Origin: Paenibacillus sp. NEAU-GSW1
GTDB lineage: Bacteria > Bacillota > Bacilli > Paenibacillales > Paenibacillaceae
Assembly: GCF_009737085.1 (NCBI RefSeq)
Contig: NZ_WOVL01000029.1
Coordinates: 1 to 64,000, forward strand
DNA length: 64,000 nt
Direction: 5' to 3'
Each line of letters starts with the position of its first letter. The stretch's first letter is position 1. Position numbers and translations under genes: made by a program. The notes beneath the pieces are model-generated. The model searched no databases, was not told the DNA's origin, and saw only the letters and a list, made by a program, of their open reading frames with translations. Shown in pieces: positions 1 through 7,927 of this stretch.

Positions 1-268
1 CAAGCCACATGAACATGATGTTTTCACGAACCGCTTTCGCGATTTGGCGAGAAGAGTAAATGCGCTGTGTGTAGGCATAGATGATGACTTTCATGAGCAT
101 CTTGGGGTGATAGCTATCCCGGCCACCCCCGGGATAAGCTTTCGTGAAGAGATTCATATCTAAACGATTGACTTCGTCGTTGATGACGCGAACGAGATGA
201 TTTTCGGGGATATCTTCCTGCAAGTCCATTGGCCAGGACAGCTGATCCATGGTATATTCTTTATACAT
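1..268 (-). CDS. IS1182-family transposase, N-terminal part (runs off window)
   Basis: The frame starts with ATG at 268, preceded by the purine-rich stretch GAGAGG, and encodes MYKEYTMDQLSWPMDLQED followed by family motifs such as PGGGRDSYHP and RIYSSRQIAKA. These are typical of the N-terminal domain of IS1182-type DDE transposases, which cut and rejoin element ends. About 89 codons are visible and the frame is open to the left edge, so this copy could be intact. The copy at 43885-44939 has a TAG at codon 5 where this one has TAT. Confidence 0.75.
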   Translation of the reverse strand, partial: MYKEYTMDQLSWPMDLQEDIPENHLVRVINDEVNRLDMNLFTKAYPGGGRDSYHPKMLMKVIIYAYTQRIYSSRQIAKAVRENIMFMWL

Positions 269-560
269 AAGAAGCCTCTCTTTACTTAGAATGGGTGGGT
301 GGTACCTCCATTTTAACAAGGGTTGGCTTCTTTTTGTTTGAGCAATTTATGAACAGGTTAAGGGTAGACGGAGCATTTAAATGATTCTGGAGAAGCGTCA
401 GCGTTCGTTTTTGTGAAGGGATCCCAACCTTACCTCGTTGATTCAAAGGAATCCCTGAGCAATGGCGATCGGAAGAACATTTAAATGAGCAGTTTACTGT
501 TTAACCCAGATAAAAAAAGGGGTATCCCATCGTCATTTTCATGACTTATGGGACAGCCCC
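1..560 (-). mobile_element. IS1182-type insertion sequence, upstream end, cut by the window edge
   Basis: This stretch carries the 5' part of a transposase reading leftward plus its upstream non-coding end. The outer end near 541-560, read inward on the minus strand, begins GGGGCTGTCCCATAAG, which resembles the ends of the second copy at 43876-45241. Sequence from about 250 to 560 is closely repeated at 44920-45241, including the stretch ATGGCGATCGGAAGAACAT. Between 300 and 560 I see no gene, only this IS end. The family name is a recognition from the transposase sequence; the exact boundary and any target duplication cannot be confirmed because the left end lies outside the window. Confidence 0.75.
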
Positions 561-595
561 TCCTTGGAATAGATTCTAATGTCGTTTGACAGCTG

Positions 596-1039
596 TTAAA
601 ACGTATTGTAGATATTGTCACATTCTCCCGCGATCGGTTCATAAAAGCAGTGCTTTTTCCACCGTCCTACAAACGGCTGATTATACCAAGTTGGCGGACA
701 TGGCCCGGGATTTTCAAACGATCCTGGACGGAAATACCATAGGGAGAATTTGGCTGGCCAATTCCTCTCCCCATTAACAGCCCGTTGCGCCAGACGGCGT
801 TCCCTCTCTCTTGCGTTCTGATAGTACATACCATGCTGCAACGCTTCGAACGCATGCGGTTGGTTGATCATTTGGGGAATGGTTCGGATATCCTTAAAGT
901 CGGAGCAATTCCCTCTTATTCGGTTAATGCCAACATTTCCAACAAGGAGCATGCCCATTTCGCCTTCGGTCTCAGCTTCTGCTCGGAGCAACCTTGCCAA
1001 CATGTCAACATCCTGTTTCCTGGCCTTTACGACTCCCAT
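596..1039 (-). CDS. cwlJ: cell wall hydrolase, CwlJ/SleB family
   Basis: A 147-residue protein of the germination cortex hydrolase family (Hydrolase_2 fold). It has no signal peptide, as expected for CwlJ rather than SleB. The likely catalytic glutamate is Glu21 in the motif LLRAEAE. Further family motifs are NRIRGNC (39-45), NWPAKFSLWYFRP (93-105) and CPPTWYNQPFVG (114-125). CwlJ lies in the spore coat and degrades muramic-lactam peptidoglycan during germination. The start ATG at 1039 follows AGAGGTGAG. No gerQ is adjacent, although GerQ is the usual CwlJ partner. A short insert around residues 107-112 (FENPG) precedes the CPPTW motif. The assignment to this family is firm; the specific cwlJ name rests on the missing signal peptide. 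Confidence 0.88.
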   Translation of the reverse strand: MGVVKARKQDVDMLARLLRAEAETEGEMGMLLVGNVGINRIRGNCSDFKDIRTIPQMINQPHAFEALQHGMYYQNARERERRLAQRAVNGERNWPAKFSLWYFRPGSFENPGPCPPTWYNQPFVGRWKKHCFYEPIAGECDNIYNTF

Positions 1040-1093
1040 CGGCTCACCTCTTTAGATTTCTAGACTCATCATATTGTAGGTGAAGCGGAAGTG

Positions 1094-1594
1094 TTACTTT
1101 GCGGTTCCGTTGATCTTCTCGAAGTACGGAGCCAGCTTGGAGGCGAGTTGCTCAAACTGCTGCTGTTCTTCTGTGGTCAGCTTCTCCTCATGAATGACCC
1201 CATTTTCATCGGTTTTCTTCAGCTTTAATTGCATCAACTGCTTGGTCAGCTCCGTATACGCTTTAAATTCATCCTCCGTGAGCTTGCCTTTTGCTGATTG
1301 AAGCATTCCCTCAATTTCTTGGTAATCTTCCTTTGTACCGCCATGCTGTTCAATGATTGCAACAGAACCGAATAGATCATCGGCTAGATAGGAAGATGCA
1401 AATACGGCAGACGGGATTAATATTGCTACTGCGGCAATACCTGCGAGCATACGTTTTTTCATTGGGGATCTACCTCTCTTTTCATTCAAATAGTGTTGAT
1501 AGGACTGTCGTACACGTCCGTGCAAATCCGCTGGGTATTCCATCGAATCTGCCACCTGGCGAAGTTCTTCACGCAATTCTTTGTCAATTGACAT
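1094..1594 (-). CDS. putative membrane anti-sigma factor
   Basis: A 166-residue protein with a cytoplasmic N-terminus of about 47 residues, one hydrophobic segment (about 49-67) and an extracellular domain of about 100 residues rich in Glu, Lys and Gln. It overlaps the upstream ECF sigma factor gene by 11 bp, the usual arrangement for a sigma/anti-sigma pair. The outer domain (around KLTEDEFKAYTELTKQLM) resembles the DUF3600-type domains found in such proteins in Bacillales; this is from memory. The N-terminus has no clear zinc-binding HxxxCxxC motif. The anti-sigma role is inferred from topology and operon context. Confidence 0.65.
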   Translation of the reverse strand: MSIDKELREELRQVADSMEYPADLHGRVRQSYQHYLNEKRGRSPMKKRMLAGIAAVAILIPSAVFASSYLADDLFGSVAIIEQHGGTKEDYQEIEGMLQSAKGKLTEDEFKAYTELTKQLMQLKLKKTDENGVIHEEKLTTEEQQQFEQLASKLAPYFEKINGTAK

Positions 1595-2147
1595 ACGCGT
1601 CTCCTCCCGTCATTTCGAATCGTTTCCGAAGTTCTTTCAGTGCCAGATGATGCCTTGATTTCACTGTACCTGAAGGGATCTGCAAAATGTCTGCGATTTC
1701 ATCCAAAGCATAGTCGTGAAAATAGCGCAGGATGACGACCACACGTAGTTTGTACGACAACTGGCGGACAAGGTTAAACAGCTCATGCTGCATTTCGGAC
1801 TGCAGGACAGCTTTGTCGGTCCAGTCGAACTGTTCGCAACTCATCTGGCGGTTTCGTTCAAAGAGGCGAATTCGCCGCCAGGCCTTTCTCTTCCAATCCT
1901 GGACAAGACGGACTGTGATCCCATGCAACCAAAACCGAAACGGCCGGTTTGAGTCGTAATTATGAAACGACCGCCACAGGTGCATATAAACTTCATTCAC
2001 GATATCCTCAATGTCCTGTTTGTTGTAGACGAGAAAAGCAACCGTCCGATAGATATCTTGGTATGTTGCCTGATAGACATGCTGAAAGGCTGACTCGTCG
2101 CCCGACGTCGCTTTTTCAAGCCATTGAAGTAACTCTTTATCATTCAT
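1584..2147 (-). CDS. ECF-type RNA polymerase sigma factor
   Basis: A 187-residue sigma-70 family protein with region 2 at about residues 24-90 (including DIEDIVNEVYMHLW) and region 4 at about 125-178 (motif LDEIADILQIPSGTVKSR, a helix-turn-helix). Length and domain content fit the ECF group, which directs RNA polymerase to envelope-stress promoters. Its 3' end overlaps the anti-sigma candidate, so the two are translationally coupled. The start ATG at 2147 follows TTCAGGAGGGCCCCC. A candidate autoregulated ECF promoter lies at 2178-2205. I cannot name the specific sigma factor. Confidence 0.88.
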   Translation of the reverse strand: MNDKELLQWLEKATSGDESAFQHVYQATYQDIYRTVAFLVYNKQDIEDIVNEVYMHLWRSFHNYDSNRPFRFWLHGITVRLVQDWKRKAWRRIRLFERNRQMSCEQFDWTDKAVLQSEMQHELFNLVRQLSYKLRVVVILRYFHDYALDEIADILQIPSGTVKSRHHLALKELRKRFEMTGGDAYVN

Positions 2148-2177
2148 GGGGGCCCTCCTGAACGTGTTACAACCCTT

Positions 2178-2205
2178 TATTCGCTCTCATATGGAAAAAG
2201 GTTCA
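2178..2205 (-). promoter_or_regulatory. candidate ECF sigma promoter for the sigma/anti-sigma operon
   Basis: On the minus strand the sequence TGAACC (2205-2200) is followed after 16 bp by CGAATA (2183-2178). TGAACC followed by a T-rich tract is typical of ECF -35 elements, and many ECF operons are autoregulated. The -10 match is weaker. The element lies 31 bp upstream of the sigma factor start codon. Confidence 0.35.
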
Positions 2206-2241
2206 GTAAGAAGAGAATAAACTTTGATTCACATAAACATA

Positions 2242-2271
2242 AAGAGGTAAGGGGAAATCCCCTTACCTCTT
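2242..2271 (-). terminator. perfect inverted repeat, probable transcription terminator
   Basis: The arms AAGAGGTAAGGGGA and TCCCCTTACCTCTT are perfectly complementary over 14 bp with a loop of two bases. It lies downstream of the DUF4269 gene and the small frame at 2287-2373. The minus-strand side is followed by TTATGTTTATG rather than a strong T run, so termination strength is uncertain. Confidence 0.5.
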
Positions 2272-2286
2272 CCCAGGCGTACGGCT

Positions 2287-2373
2287 TCAACTTATATGCT
2301 TCCTCATGGTTCCCCATGCTTCGCCAGTCACTGGATCGAGAATCAAGGCTCTAAACTCCAACGAACGAACCAC
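2287..2373 (-). other. short coding-like frame of 28 codons, unidentified
   Basis: A frame beginning with GTG at 2373 encodes VVRSLEFRALILDPV followed by TGEAWGTMRKHIS and a stop. It sits between the DUF4269 gene and the hairpin at 2242-2271. It has no clear ribosome binding site. It may be the 3' remnant of a lost gene rather than a peptide gene. Confidence 0.2.
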
Positions 2374-2382
2374 CCTGTTGCA

Positions 2383-2931
2383 TTATGTATACTTAATTAC
2401 ACCTAAATGAGTTCCATGGATTAGAAGCTCATCGTACGGGTCGCCAACTAAACCAAGTACCTGGGCAAAAGCCGGCTCAGTCTTTACACCTTGTTCTTTT
2501 AGACGAACAATATCTTTTTTTAAGTGAGGATTCGTCATTAGAATATGTTGTTCGACTATCATATGACGATATGCATTTTGTTTTTCAACTGCAACAGGCT
2601 GCGCAAATATTTCAAAATCAAAACCTTTAAACCTGAAATTTGAAATGATTGTAGGTACATTTCTGACGGTCATCTCTGCCAATACAAAACCGTCTAAGTT
2701 TTCATATCGTAACTTTACTTCATCCTTAAAAAGCTTGAAATCATGAACTTCCATAATAATGTCTAGGTCGGAACCTTTAATGTCAATCGAGATTGGAATG
2801 GTTCCACATAAGGTAGGCTGATATTTAGCAAAGTCATTAAGGATGTTTAATTCATTAATAATTTTGTAAGCACGACGCTGAATTTCATTTCCTGATTTCA
2901 AGTATGTGATGGAACGAAAGATAAGTCTCAC
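2383..2931 (-). CDS. DUF4269 family protein (nucleotidyltransferase-like)
   Basis: A protein of up to 182 residues with the features I associate with the DUF4269 family: YLKSGNEIQRRAY near the N-terminus, GTIPISIDIKGSDLDI around 43-58, and HLKKDIVRLKEQG plus TEPAFAQVLGL near the C-terminus. The segment with GSDLD has the look of a nucleotidyltransferase metal site, but the family has no established activity. The GTG start at 2931 sits immediately beside TTAGGA, an unusually short spacing, so the true start is uncertain. It is not obviously in an operon with either neighbour. Confidence 0.7.
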   Translation of the reverse strand: MRLIFRSITYLKSGNEIQRRAYKIINELNILNDFAKYQPTLCGTIPISIDIKGSDLDIIMEVHDFKLFKDEVKLRYENLDGFVLAEMTVRNVPTIISNFRFKGFDFEIFAQPVAVEKQNAYRHMIVEQHILMTNPHLKKDIVRLKEQGVKTEPAFAQVLGLVGDPYDELLIHGTHLGVIKYT

Positions 2932-3076
2932 TCCTAACCAATATATGTATATTCGCCAGCTTAATCATTTTACCAGATCCTAGCTTGAAAACATGCGAAA
3001 AAAAACGATGTCGCTTCGTTAGCTCGCGGATAAACAATGGGATCTCTGTAAACACTTTACACGAGGTGATGACATC

Positions 3077-3286
3077 GTGGAAGCGTACAGAGCGAAAGAG
3101 ATCGCCGATTCTCCGGATATGATAACCGTATCGTACTTCGGCGTTCCTGTGTTTATCGAACATGTCAACTTGGGAGCCGGCACCGCGAGAATTCATTCGT
3201 TGGACAGACCAGACGAGGAGCAAACGGTACCGGTCGAGGTATTAGAAGAAGAATTCAACGACGAATTTGATACCCCGTTCATTTAA
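3077..3286 (+). CDS. sspH: small acid-soluble spore protein, H type
   Basis: A 69-residue protein with the H-type SASP pattern: RAKEI (residues 5-9), SPDMITVSYFGVPVFIEHV (12-30), a TARIHSL segment and TVPVEVLEEE. H-type SASPs are minor DNA-associated proteins of the spore core. The start is GTG at 3077, preceded by CGAGGTGATGACATC; the common ATG start is not available in frame. The acidic C-terminal extension (FNDEFDTPFI) makes it about ten residues longer than typical members. A strong terminator follows at 3303-3347, so the gene is probably monocistronic. Confidence 0.85.
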   Translation: MEAYRAKEIADSPDMITVSYFGVPVFIEHVNLGAGTARIHSLDRPDEEQTVPVEVLEEEFNDEFDTPFI

Positions 3287-3302
3287 GATGCCTCCGGAAC
3301 TA

Positions 3303-3347
3303 AAAAGAACAATGTACCCTTCTATTCGATTGGGACATTGTTCTTTT
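3303..3347 (+). terminator. Rho-independent terminator after sspH
   Basis: The arms AAAAGAACAATGT and ACATTGTTCTTTT form a 13-bp stem, extended by CCC/GGG pairing with one bulge, and the right arm ends in TTTT. The symmetry would let it act on both strands, so it may also terminate leftward transcription from the MerR remnant. Confidence 0.85.
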
Positions 3348-3364
3348 CTCGATACGGGCTTATT

Positions 3365-3590
3365 CTACTGGGGCATTGACATTTTCCTGCCCGTTGCTTC
3401 AAATTCCCGCTCCAATTCCTTGTAATAATCGATTTTCTCGTTAATGGCCTCCAAGTTTGCGAAAAGCAGATCGATCTGCTTTCGGATCAATTGCTTATGG
3501 TTCTAGAGCAGTCGTCTGCGCTCAGCGACCGTCTCGTCACCAACATAGCGCAGCTCGGCGAAATGCAGCATACTGGATCATCCAAAGGTC
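3365..3590 (-). pseudogene. remnant of a MerR-family regulator
   Basis: The minus strand from 3571 reads MLHFAELRYVGDETVAE and then RRRLL, a TAG stop, NHKQLIRKQIDLLF and NLEAINEKIDYYKELE before the final stop at 3365. This is the C-terminal half of a MerR regulator: the AELR...GD...RR..LL..H pattern and the IDYYKELE coiled coil are characteristic. An upstream frame reads DLWMIQ and runs into the remnant after losing about ten codons. The DNA-binding domain is absent, so this is a decayed gene with a nonsense codon, a deletion and a frameshift. Confidence 0.75.
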
Positions 3591-3595
3591 ATGAT

Positions 3596-3955
3596 TCATT
3601 CATATAACTTCGTGTCCCCGGATTCTCTCCAAATACAGAAAGTGACATCCTCTTTGGTTAACGCCTTGTCACTGAGATACTTTAACAATGTGGCGGGAAC
3701 TTGCTCGTAAATACCTGGCCATGGTTCGTAATCATCCCTGGCATGTGGACTCATTTTCGAGAGAGGATCGAACCCTTTTGCTATGACACCTTCAGGAACA
3801 ATTCCTATCCCTTTCTCAAATTTTATCAAAATATTATACCTATCGAAAGATACGACACAATTATTGTTGCAAAAAAAATAAAAGCCCGATTTCTCGGAGC
3901 TTTTATTAATGGATGGCATTATTTTGCTTTGGTTATTTATGGGTTTGTCGACCAA
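3596..3955 (-). CDS. uncharacterised protein downstream of yoxD
   Basis: An open frame of up to 119 codons beginning with TTG at 3955, inside the 3' end of yoxD. A shorter start (ATG of MPSINKSS, residue 14) is possible. The C-terminal two thirds look well conserved in character: [37 protein letters not shown] and [12 protein letters not shown] do not recognise the family. It has no signal peptide or membrane segment. Overlap with yoxD suggests co-transcription. Confidence 0.5.
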   Translation of the reverse strand: MVDKPINNQSKIMPSINKSSEKSGFYFFCNNNCVVSFDRYNILIKFEKGIGIVPEGVIAKGFDPLSKMSPHARDDYEPWPGIYEQVPATLLKYLSDKALTKEDVTFCIWRESGDTKLYE

Positions 3956-4653
3956 AGTCCTGCATGTTTCAATAAAACGCGAGGATGCAGCTTCAGTTGC
4001 GCTACGATTAAATCCGCCAAGTCTTCCGGCTGCATCACTTTTTCTGGGTTGCCGTCCGTTAGTTTGAGATTTACCGCCATATCCGTTGCGACCGTACTTG
4101 GAGTCAATGTACTTACACGAATGTTTTTCTTACGAACCTCAAGCATTAAGGACTCGCTGAGACCGATAACGGCTGCTTTCGATGCGGTATACGCGCTAGT
4201 AAGAGGCGCTCCTCTTTGACCAGCCGTAGACGCAATGTTTATAATGTCACCCGCGTTGCGTTCCATCATCTCTGGCAATACTGCGCGAGTCGCGTAATAC
4301 ACGCCCTTCACGTTGACGTCGATGATATTCGTCCACTCTTCGGGCGTCAGCTCCATGAAGCCGCCGAATTTGCCGATCCCAGCATTGTTGACTAGAATAT
4401 CAATGGCACCCAGTTCGTCTCGAATGGAGTCAACGGCTGCAGTAATTGACGCAAGATCTGCCACGTCGGCTGTTGCAATGGCAACTTTCACACCGTACGG
4501 TTTTAGTTCTTCCGCTACCTTTTGCAAATTTTCAACTGTCCGCCCTATAAGACCTACATGAATTCCTTCTTGTGCAAACGCGATGGAAATAGCTCGTCCG
4601 ATGCCGCGTCCTGCTCCAGTAATGATCGCTACTTTGCCTGTTACGGGTTGCAT
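3937..4653 (-). CDS. yoxD: short-chain dehydrogenase/reductase, 3-ketoacyl-ACP reductase-like (YoxD)
   Basis: A 238-residue classical SDR. It has the NAD(P)-binding motif TGAGRGIG (13-20), [10 protein letters not shown] (89-98) and the active-site YTASK (155-159), preceded by the catalytic serine in [11 protein letters not shown]. The C-terminus [10 protein letters not shown] and HAGLWSTNP closely matches Bacillus YoxD, and the length is identical. The family reduces 3-oxoacyl groups or related carbonyls; the physiological substrate is unknown. The start follows AAAGGAGCGAGAAACAGG. It is divergent from the HxlR regulator at 4834, which may control it. Confidence 0.9.
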   Translation of the reverse strand: MQPVTGKVAIITGAGRGIGRAISIAFAQEGIHVGLIGRTVENLQKVAEELKPYGVKVAIATADVADLASITAAVDSIRDELGAIDILVNNAGIGKFGGFMELTPEEWTNIIDVNVKGVYYATRAVLPEMMERNAGDIINIASTAGQRGAPLTSAYTASKAAVIGLSESLMLEVRKKNIRVSTLTPSTVATDMAVNLKLTDGNPEKVMQPEDLADLIVAQLKLHPRVLLKHAGLWSTNP

Positions 4654-4778
4654 CCTGTTTCTCGCTCCTTTAATTTCTTAATCAATATTTGTTACAATGT
4701 TGAAGTGCAACAGGAACAAATAGGAATGATTGCTTCACTCCATTCTACTTGTGATCGTTTCAATTGAAAAGTATGCAC

Positions 4779-4812
4779 TTTTTAGAGCGTAAGTTACCGC
4801 TAAGTTACTTAC
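4779..4812 (+). promoter_or_regulatory. candidate HxlR operator and promoter region
   Basis: The sequence TTTTTAGAGCGTA (4779-4791) is repeated in inverted orientation at 5656-5668, in front of the DUF302 gene. It runs into an imperfect palindrome with GTAAGTTAC (4789-4797) and GTTACTTAC (4804-4812). HxlR-family proteins are often autoregulatory and bind palindromes with GTA/TAC ends. Assignment is inferred from the sharing of the motif. Confidence 0.45.
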
Positions 4813-4833
4813 GTAGAAAAGGAGAAAAAATAA

Positions 4834-5196
4834 ATGTCCGATACATTGCGAAAAGAAATAAAAGAGCGAATACTCAAACAAGATTATCACTGCGAAAAAG
4901 AGCTTACATTATCGGTCTTAAGCGGTAAATGGAAGGTCGTTATCCTGTGGCATCTCGGCGTGGAAGGCCCTCACCGGTTCAGCGAACTTCAAAGGCTGTT
5001 TCCGAAAATATCCCACAAAATGCTCACCAATCAGTTGCGCGAACTGATGGAGGATGAGATTGTTGAACGTGAAGTATTTCCTGAAGTTCCGCCGAAGGTT
5101 GTATATTCCATGACTGAGCTCGGGATGACAATATTGCCGATCGTTGAGATGATGTACGATTGGGGTAAAAAAAGAATGGAACAGCTCAAACCATAG
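4834..5196 (+). CDS. HxlR-family winged-helix transcriptional regulator
   Basis: A 120-residue protein with the HxlR signature: a conserved cysteine (Cys19 in YHCEKEL), [13 protein letters not shown] (29-41), [23 protein letters not shown] and a C-terminal [12 protein letters not shown]. The single N-terminal cysteine is the position that senses electrophiles or oxidants in HypR- and HxlR-type proteins. The start follows AAAAGGAGAAAAAATAA. It is divergent from yoxD and convergent with the DUF302 gene, whose stop lies 11 bp away. A shared motif suggests it controls itself and the DUF302 gene. Confidence 0.9.
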   Translation: MSDTLRKEIKERILKQDYHCEKELTLSVLSGKWKVVILWHLGVEGPHRFSELQRLFPKISHKMLTNQLRELMEDEIVEREVFPEVPPKVVYSMTELGMTILPIVEMMYDWGKKRMEQLKP

Positions 5197-5207
5197 AGTT
5201 AACACGC

Positions 5208-5600
5208 TCAGATGCTCTTATCAATGCACATAATCAAGCGTCGCTCGACGTCTAATGCGATATCCCGCAGCGCAGCAGCCGATTCTTCTCCGACCATTCC
5301 AATCAAATGCGACGGCTTCGGCAATCCGATATTCGTCAGACCTCCATGCTCATACACCGTAATCTTACAGGGTAAAAAATAACCATTTAATACATTTTCG
5401 CTTAACACTTTTTTCGCCTCGAATGGATTGCACACCTCAAGCACTTCATAACGTTGGTTAAACTCAATTCCTTTTTCATTTAACTTATCTTGAATGCTAA
5501 ATCTCCAGAGAACCCCGAATTGTTCTTCCTTCAATGAAAGTTCCAGTGAATGGATGGCCTCATCGACAGATTTACGCGTTTGAACGGTGTAGTGGAACAT
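5208..5600 (-). CDS. DUF302 domain-containing protein
   Basis: A 130-residue cytosolic protein of the DUF302 type. Characteristic features are the N-terminal FHYTVQTRKSVDEAIHSLE, then VLWRFSIQDKLNEKGIEF, YEVLEVCNP and LPCKITVYEHGGLTNIGL. The biochemical function of DUF302 is not established. A strong site (AGGAGGATCCAA) precedes the ATG. It converges with the HxlR gene and shares an upstream element with it (5645-5669), so it is probably in the same regulon. Confidence 0.85.
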   Translation of the reverse strand: MFHYTVQTRKSVDEAIHSLELSLKEEQFGVLWRFSIQDKLNEKGIEFNQRYEVLEVCNPFEAKKVLSENVLNGYFLPCKITVYEHGGLTNIGLPKPSHLIGMVGEESAAALRDIALDVERRLIMCIDKSI

Positions 5601-5644
5601 TTGGATCCTCCTGAGATATTAATGATAAGCATTGTGCTTCCTAA

Positions 5645-5669
5645 GTAGGATTACCTACGCTCTAAAAAA
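5645..5669 (-). promoter_or_regulatory. candidate HxlR operator in front of the DUF302 gene
   Basis: The palindrome GTAGG-ATTA-CCTAC occupies 5645-5658 and is joined to TTTTTAGAGCGTA read on the minus strand (5668-5656). The second part is identical to 13 bases in front of the HxlR gene at 4779-4791. It lies about 45 bp upstream of the DUF302 start codon. Confidence 0.45.
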
Positions 5670-5723
5670 TATGAAAAAGAGTCCCTCAATGTAAGGGACT
5701 CCAATTATTAATTCAGCATTTTG

Positions 5724-7067
5724 TTAAGCTGGCGGAATGCTTTGCGGGTTGTTAAACACATTTGTCGGATCATATTTTGCTTTTACTCTGCGCAGCCTTG
5801 GGTAGTTCTTTCCATAATAAACGGGTCCAGAACATTTTATTCCCTGATCCGGTACGTTTATATATGACCCTACGATATAGGGCTGCAGCTTCGTTCTCGT
5901 GTTCCGCGCTAAGGCTATATTTCTAGCCGCATTCGATTTTTTTACCCATGAGCTGTTCCACTCCACATAATACTGCGGATCACGCCAGTAGAAAGCAGTA
6001 GCTCTAGGTGCGATACGTTTTATAGCTCCACCCCAGTTAAGGAAGTAGAAGCCTGCTGGCGTGCCTCCCTCCGCTTTTTCCAGAAATTCGCGCATATATT
6101 TAAAAGCTTTATCCGGGAATGGACGTCTGCCGAAACCGCTGGAGAACTGGTTGCTAAACTTTTGAGTAAGGACTGGATCGGGAGCCAGCAGAAATTTCGT
6201 CGCCTGCAAGTATGGGAGATACCGAATGTCTTTCTTAGTTGTCGTTCCGACACTCGTAATAGGCTCTAATAGACGGAGCGCTTCTTTTTTTGATCCAAGG
6301 TATACTCCCAGCATACTGACGTTGCCGCCTTTTTTGGGACCGACGGATAACTCGCTGCCCAGTTTATTACTTGTGAAAGGAGCCCATCGCTGCCATGCTT
6401 TAACGACTTTTTCGAACTGGCTCCAAGGCCAAGTGATGCTGAAAACAGTAGCCTTGACTGGAGCTTTCCTTACCTTGAATTTGTATTTGGTGTAGATGCC
6501 GAAGTTGCCGCCTCCGCCTCCTCGGGAAGCCCATAACAAATCGGAGTTGCGCTTTTTACTGGCGCGAATGATTCTCCCTTTTGCGTCGACCATTTCGAGC
6601 GCAAGAAGATTGTCGCTTATAAGTCCAGTCGTCCGTTGGAGCGGTCCAATCCCGCCACCGGGTGTAATTCCGCCAATACCGACCGACGGACTGTCGCCAA
6701 ATGGAGCCATAAATCCTTGCCGAGCAAGTGTGTCAACAATCCTCCCTACGCGGTTGCCCGTTCCTACAACAGCTGTACTGCATTTTTTATTCAGCTTAAT
6801 GCTCTTTAGTTCGCTAACATCAATAACAATGCCTCCGTTGACTTGAGAAAGATTCGTCTCTAGCGCATGACGTCCGCTTCTCGCTCGAATAGGCACGTTG
6901 TTTTTACGGGCCCATCGAATAGCGTTTGCCACATCCATCGTTTTTTGGGCAAAAACAAATACTTTAGGAAAACGATTCGTATGAGGATCCCAGTTTTTAC
7001 GAGCCGCCTCATATCCCGGATCCCCCTTAAAAACCACTCGGCCTGTAAGCTTAACTTTTGAATTCAC
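5724..7067 (-). CDS. FAD-binding oxidoreductase of the berberine-bridge-enzyme type
   Basis: A 447-residue flavoprotein with an N-terminal PP-loop FAD-binding domain (about 30-200) and a C-terminal BBE segment (NYPRLRRVKAKYDPTNVF). His67 in RSGRH is at the position of the 8-alpha-histidyl FAD link. The second covalent link of bicovalent members uses Cys in a GxCxxVG motif; here the motif is GDSPSVG (124-130), with Ser126 in that place, so at most one covalent bond is expected. Relatives include spore-coat CotQ-type oxidases. The start is GTG at 7067 after AAGGAGTTGAATAT. The substrate is unknown. Confidence 0.85.
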   Translation of the reverse strand: MNSKVKLTGRVVFKGDPGYEAARKNWDPHTNRFPKVFVFAQKTMDVANAIRWARKNNVPIRARSGRHALETNLSQVNGGIVIDVSELKSIKLNKKCSTAVVGTGNRVGRIVDTLARQGFMAPFGDSPSVGIGGITPGGGIGPLQRTTGLISDNLLALEMVDAKGRIIRASKKRNSDLLWASRGGGGGNFGIYTKYKFKVRKAPVKATVFSITWPWSQFEKVVKAWQRWAPFTSNKLGSELSVGPKKGGNVSMLGVYLGSKKEALRLLEPITSVGTTTKKDIRYLPYLQATKFLLAPDPVLTQKFSNQFSSGFGRRPFPDKAFKYMREFLEKAEGGTPAGFYFLNWGGAIKRIAPRATAFYWRDPQYYVEWNSSWVKKSNAARNIALARNTRTKLQPYIVGSYINVPDQGIKCSGPVYYGKNYPRLRRVKAKYDPTNVFNNPQSIPPA

Positions 7068-7305
7068 ATATTCAACTCCTTATGAGTAAATGTGCATTTC
7101 ATCGAATAAAGTAGGCAGATTCCATATAACGTATGAAAAGGTACTGCTGCTTGTATGGGCTGGCGCTGAGATCGGAATTATTTTTGAAAAGACCAAAAAA
7201 ACCGTTATCATTTGACAACAGTCATTCATACTGGAGTATTTTTTGAGTCCTCTTTATCCGTCCTAGGCAAAATGCTATTGTAGTAAACCGTTTACGCCAT
7301 CAGCA

Positions 7306-7737
7306 TTGTATGTTAGCAGCACAAGTGAGCAATCCATAACTTCCGGCCCTGCCGGGGGCGGGGAAGGCGGCGCAGTACAGTTTAATAACGCTCCCGTTCT
7401 TGCAGGCACAGCGTTGTCTTTCACGGCTCCTTCGACAATCAATATTTTAGAATCCGGGCTGTACAGTATTGAATGGGAGGTGTTCCCTCTGCCTCCGGCT
7501 GAGCCTGGAATTAGCGTGTTTGCTTTATTCGCAGATTCAGTATTAGTAGCGGGAAGCAATTACGGAAGTCGAGACGACACGAATCCATATACAGGTCAAG
7601 TGCTTGCATCATTATCGGCTGGAGTAGCTTTAACGTTAAATCGATTTGATGATACAGGCGGCGGAGTTACATTAAACCCAACCATTATAGGAAATCCAAT
7701 TATCAATGCTTCAGTTCTGATTGTTAAAATAGGATAA
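7306..7737 (+). CDS. BclA C-terminal-domain-like protein (C1q/TNF-type beta sandwich), possibly 5'-truncated
   Basis: A 143-residue frame whose last 110 residues resemble the C-terminal globular domain of BclA-like spore-surface glycoproteins: VLAGTALSFTAPSTINIL, SGLYSIEWEVFPL, SVFALFADSVLVAGSNYG and NPIINASVLIVKIG. It lacks a collagen-like GXY region; only a short Gly-rich linker (SGPAGGGEGGA) precedes the domain. The TTG start has no ribosome binding site, and the frame stays open upstream to about 7266 with a Cys-rich stretch. It may therefore be the 3' part of a shortened gene. Compare the complete collagen-like genes at 37262 and 37942. Confidence 0.6.
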   Translation: MYVSSTSEQSITSGPAGGGEGGAVQFNNAPVLAGTALSFTAPSTINILESGLYSIEWEVFPLPPAEPGISVFALFADSVLVAGSNYGSRDDTNPYTGQVLASLSAGVALTLNRFDDTGGGVTLNPTIIGNPIINASVLIVKIG

Positions 7738-7759
7738 TACTTTAACAATGAACTAAAAT

Positions 7760-7783
7760 AGCAGCTGCCGACGGCACGCTGCT
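7760..7783 (+). terminator. hairpin downstream of the BclA-like frame
   Basis: AGCAGC-TGCC pairs with GGCA-GCTGCT with a one-base bulge and a three-base loop. The following CCTCGTGTTGTTTTCC is only moderately T-rich, so termination is a weak inference. Confidence 0.35.
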
Positions 7784-7927
7784 CCTCGTGTTGTTTTCCT
7801 GTTAACCTCTTCCCCCACGTATTCCCCCAAGCTCGAAGTGTAAACATTTTCTGTTAAATTGCTTTTTATAAATCCTAAACGTTCGTAGCAGCGAATAGCA
7901 AATTTAATTGCGAAAAGCCAATTTCGG

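Noticed and set aside
2242..2271. Operator for the ECF sigma operon
   Set aside because: The perfect dyad lies on the 3' side of the DUF4269 gene and upstream of, not within, the sigma promoter; a terminator is the simpler reading.
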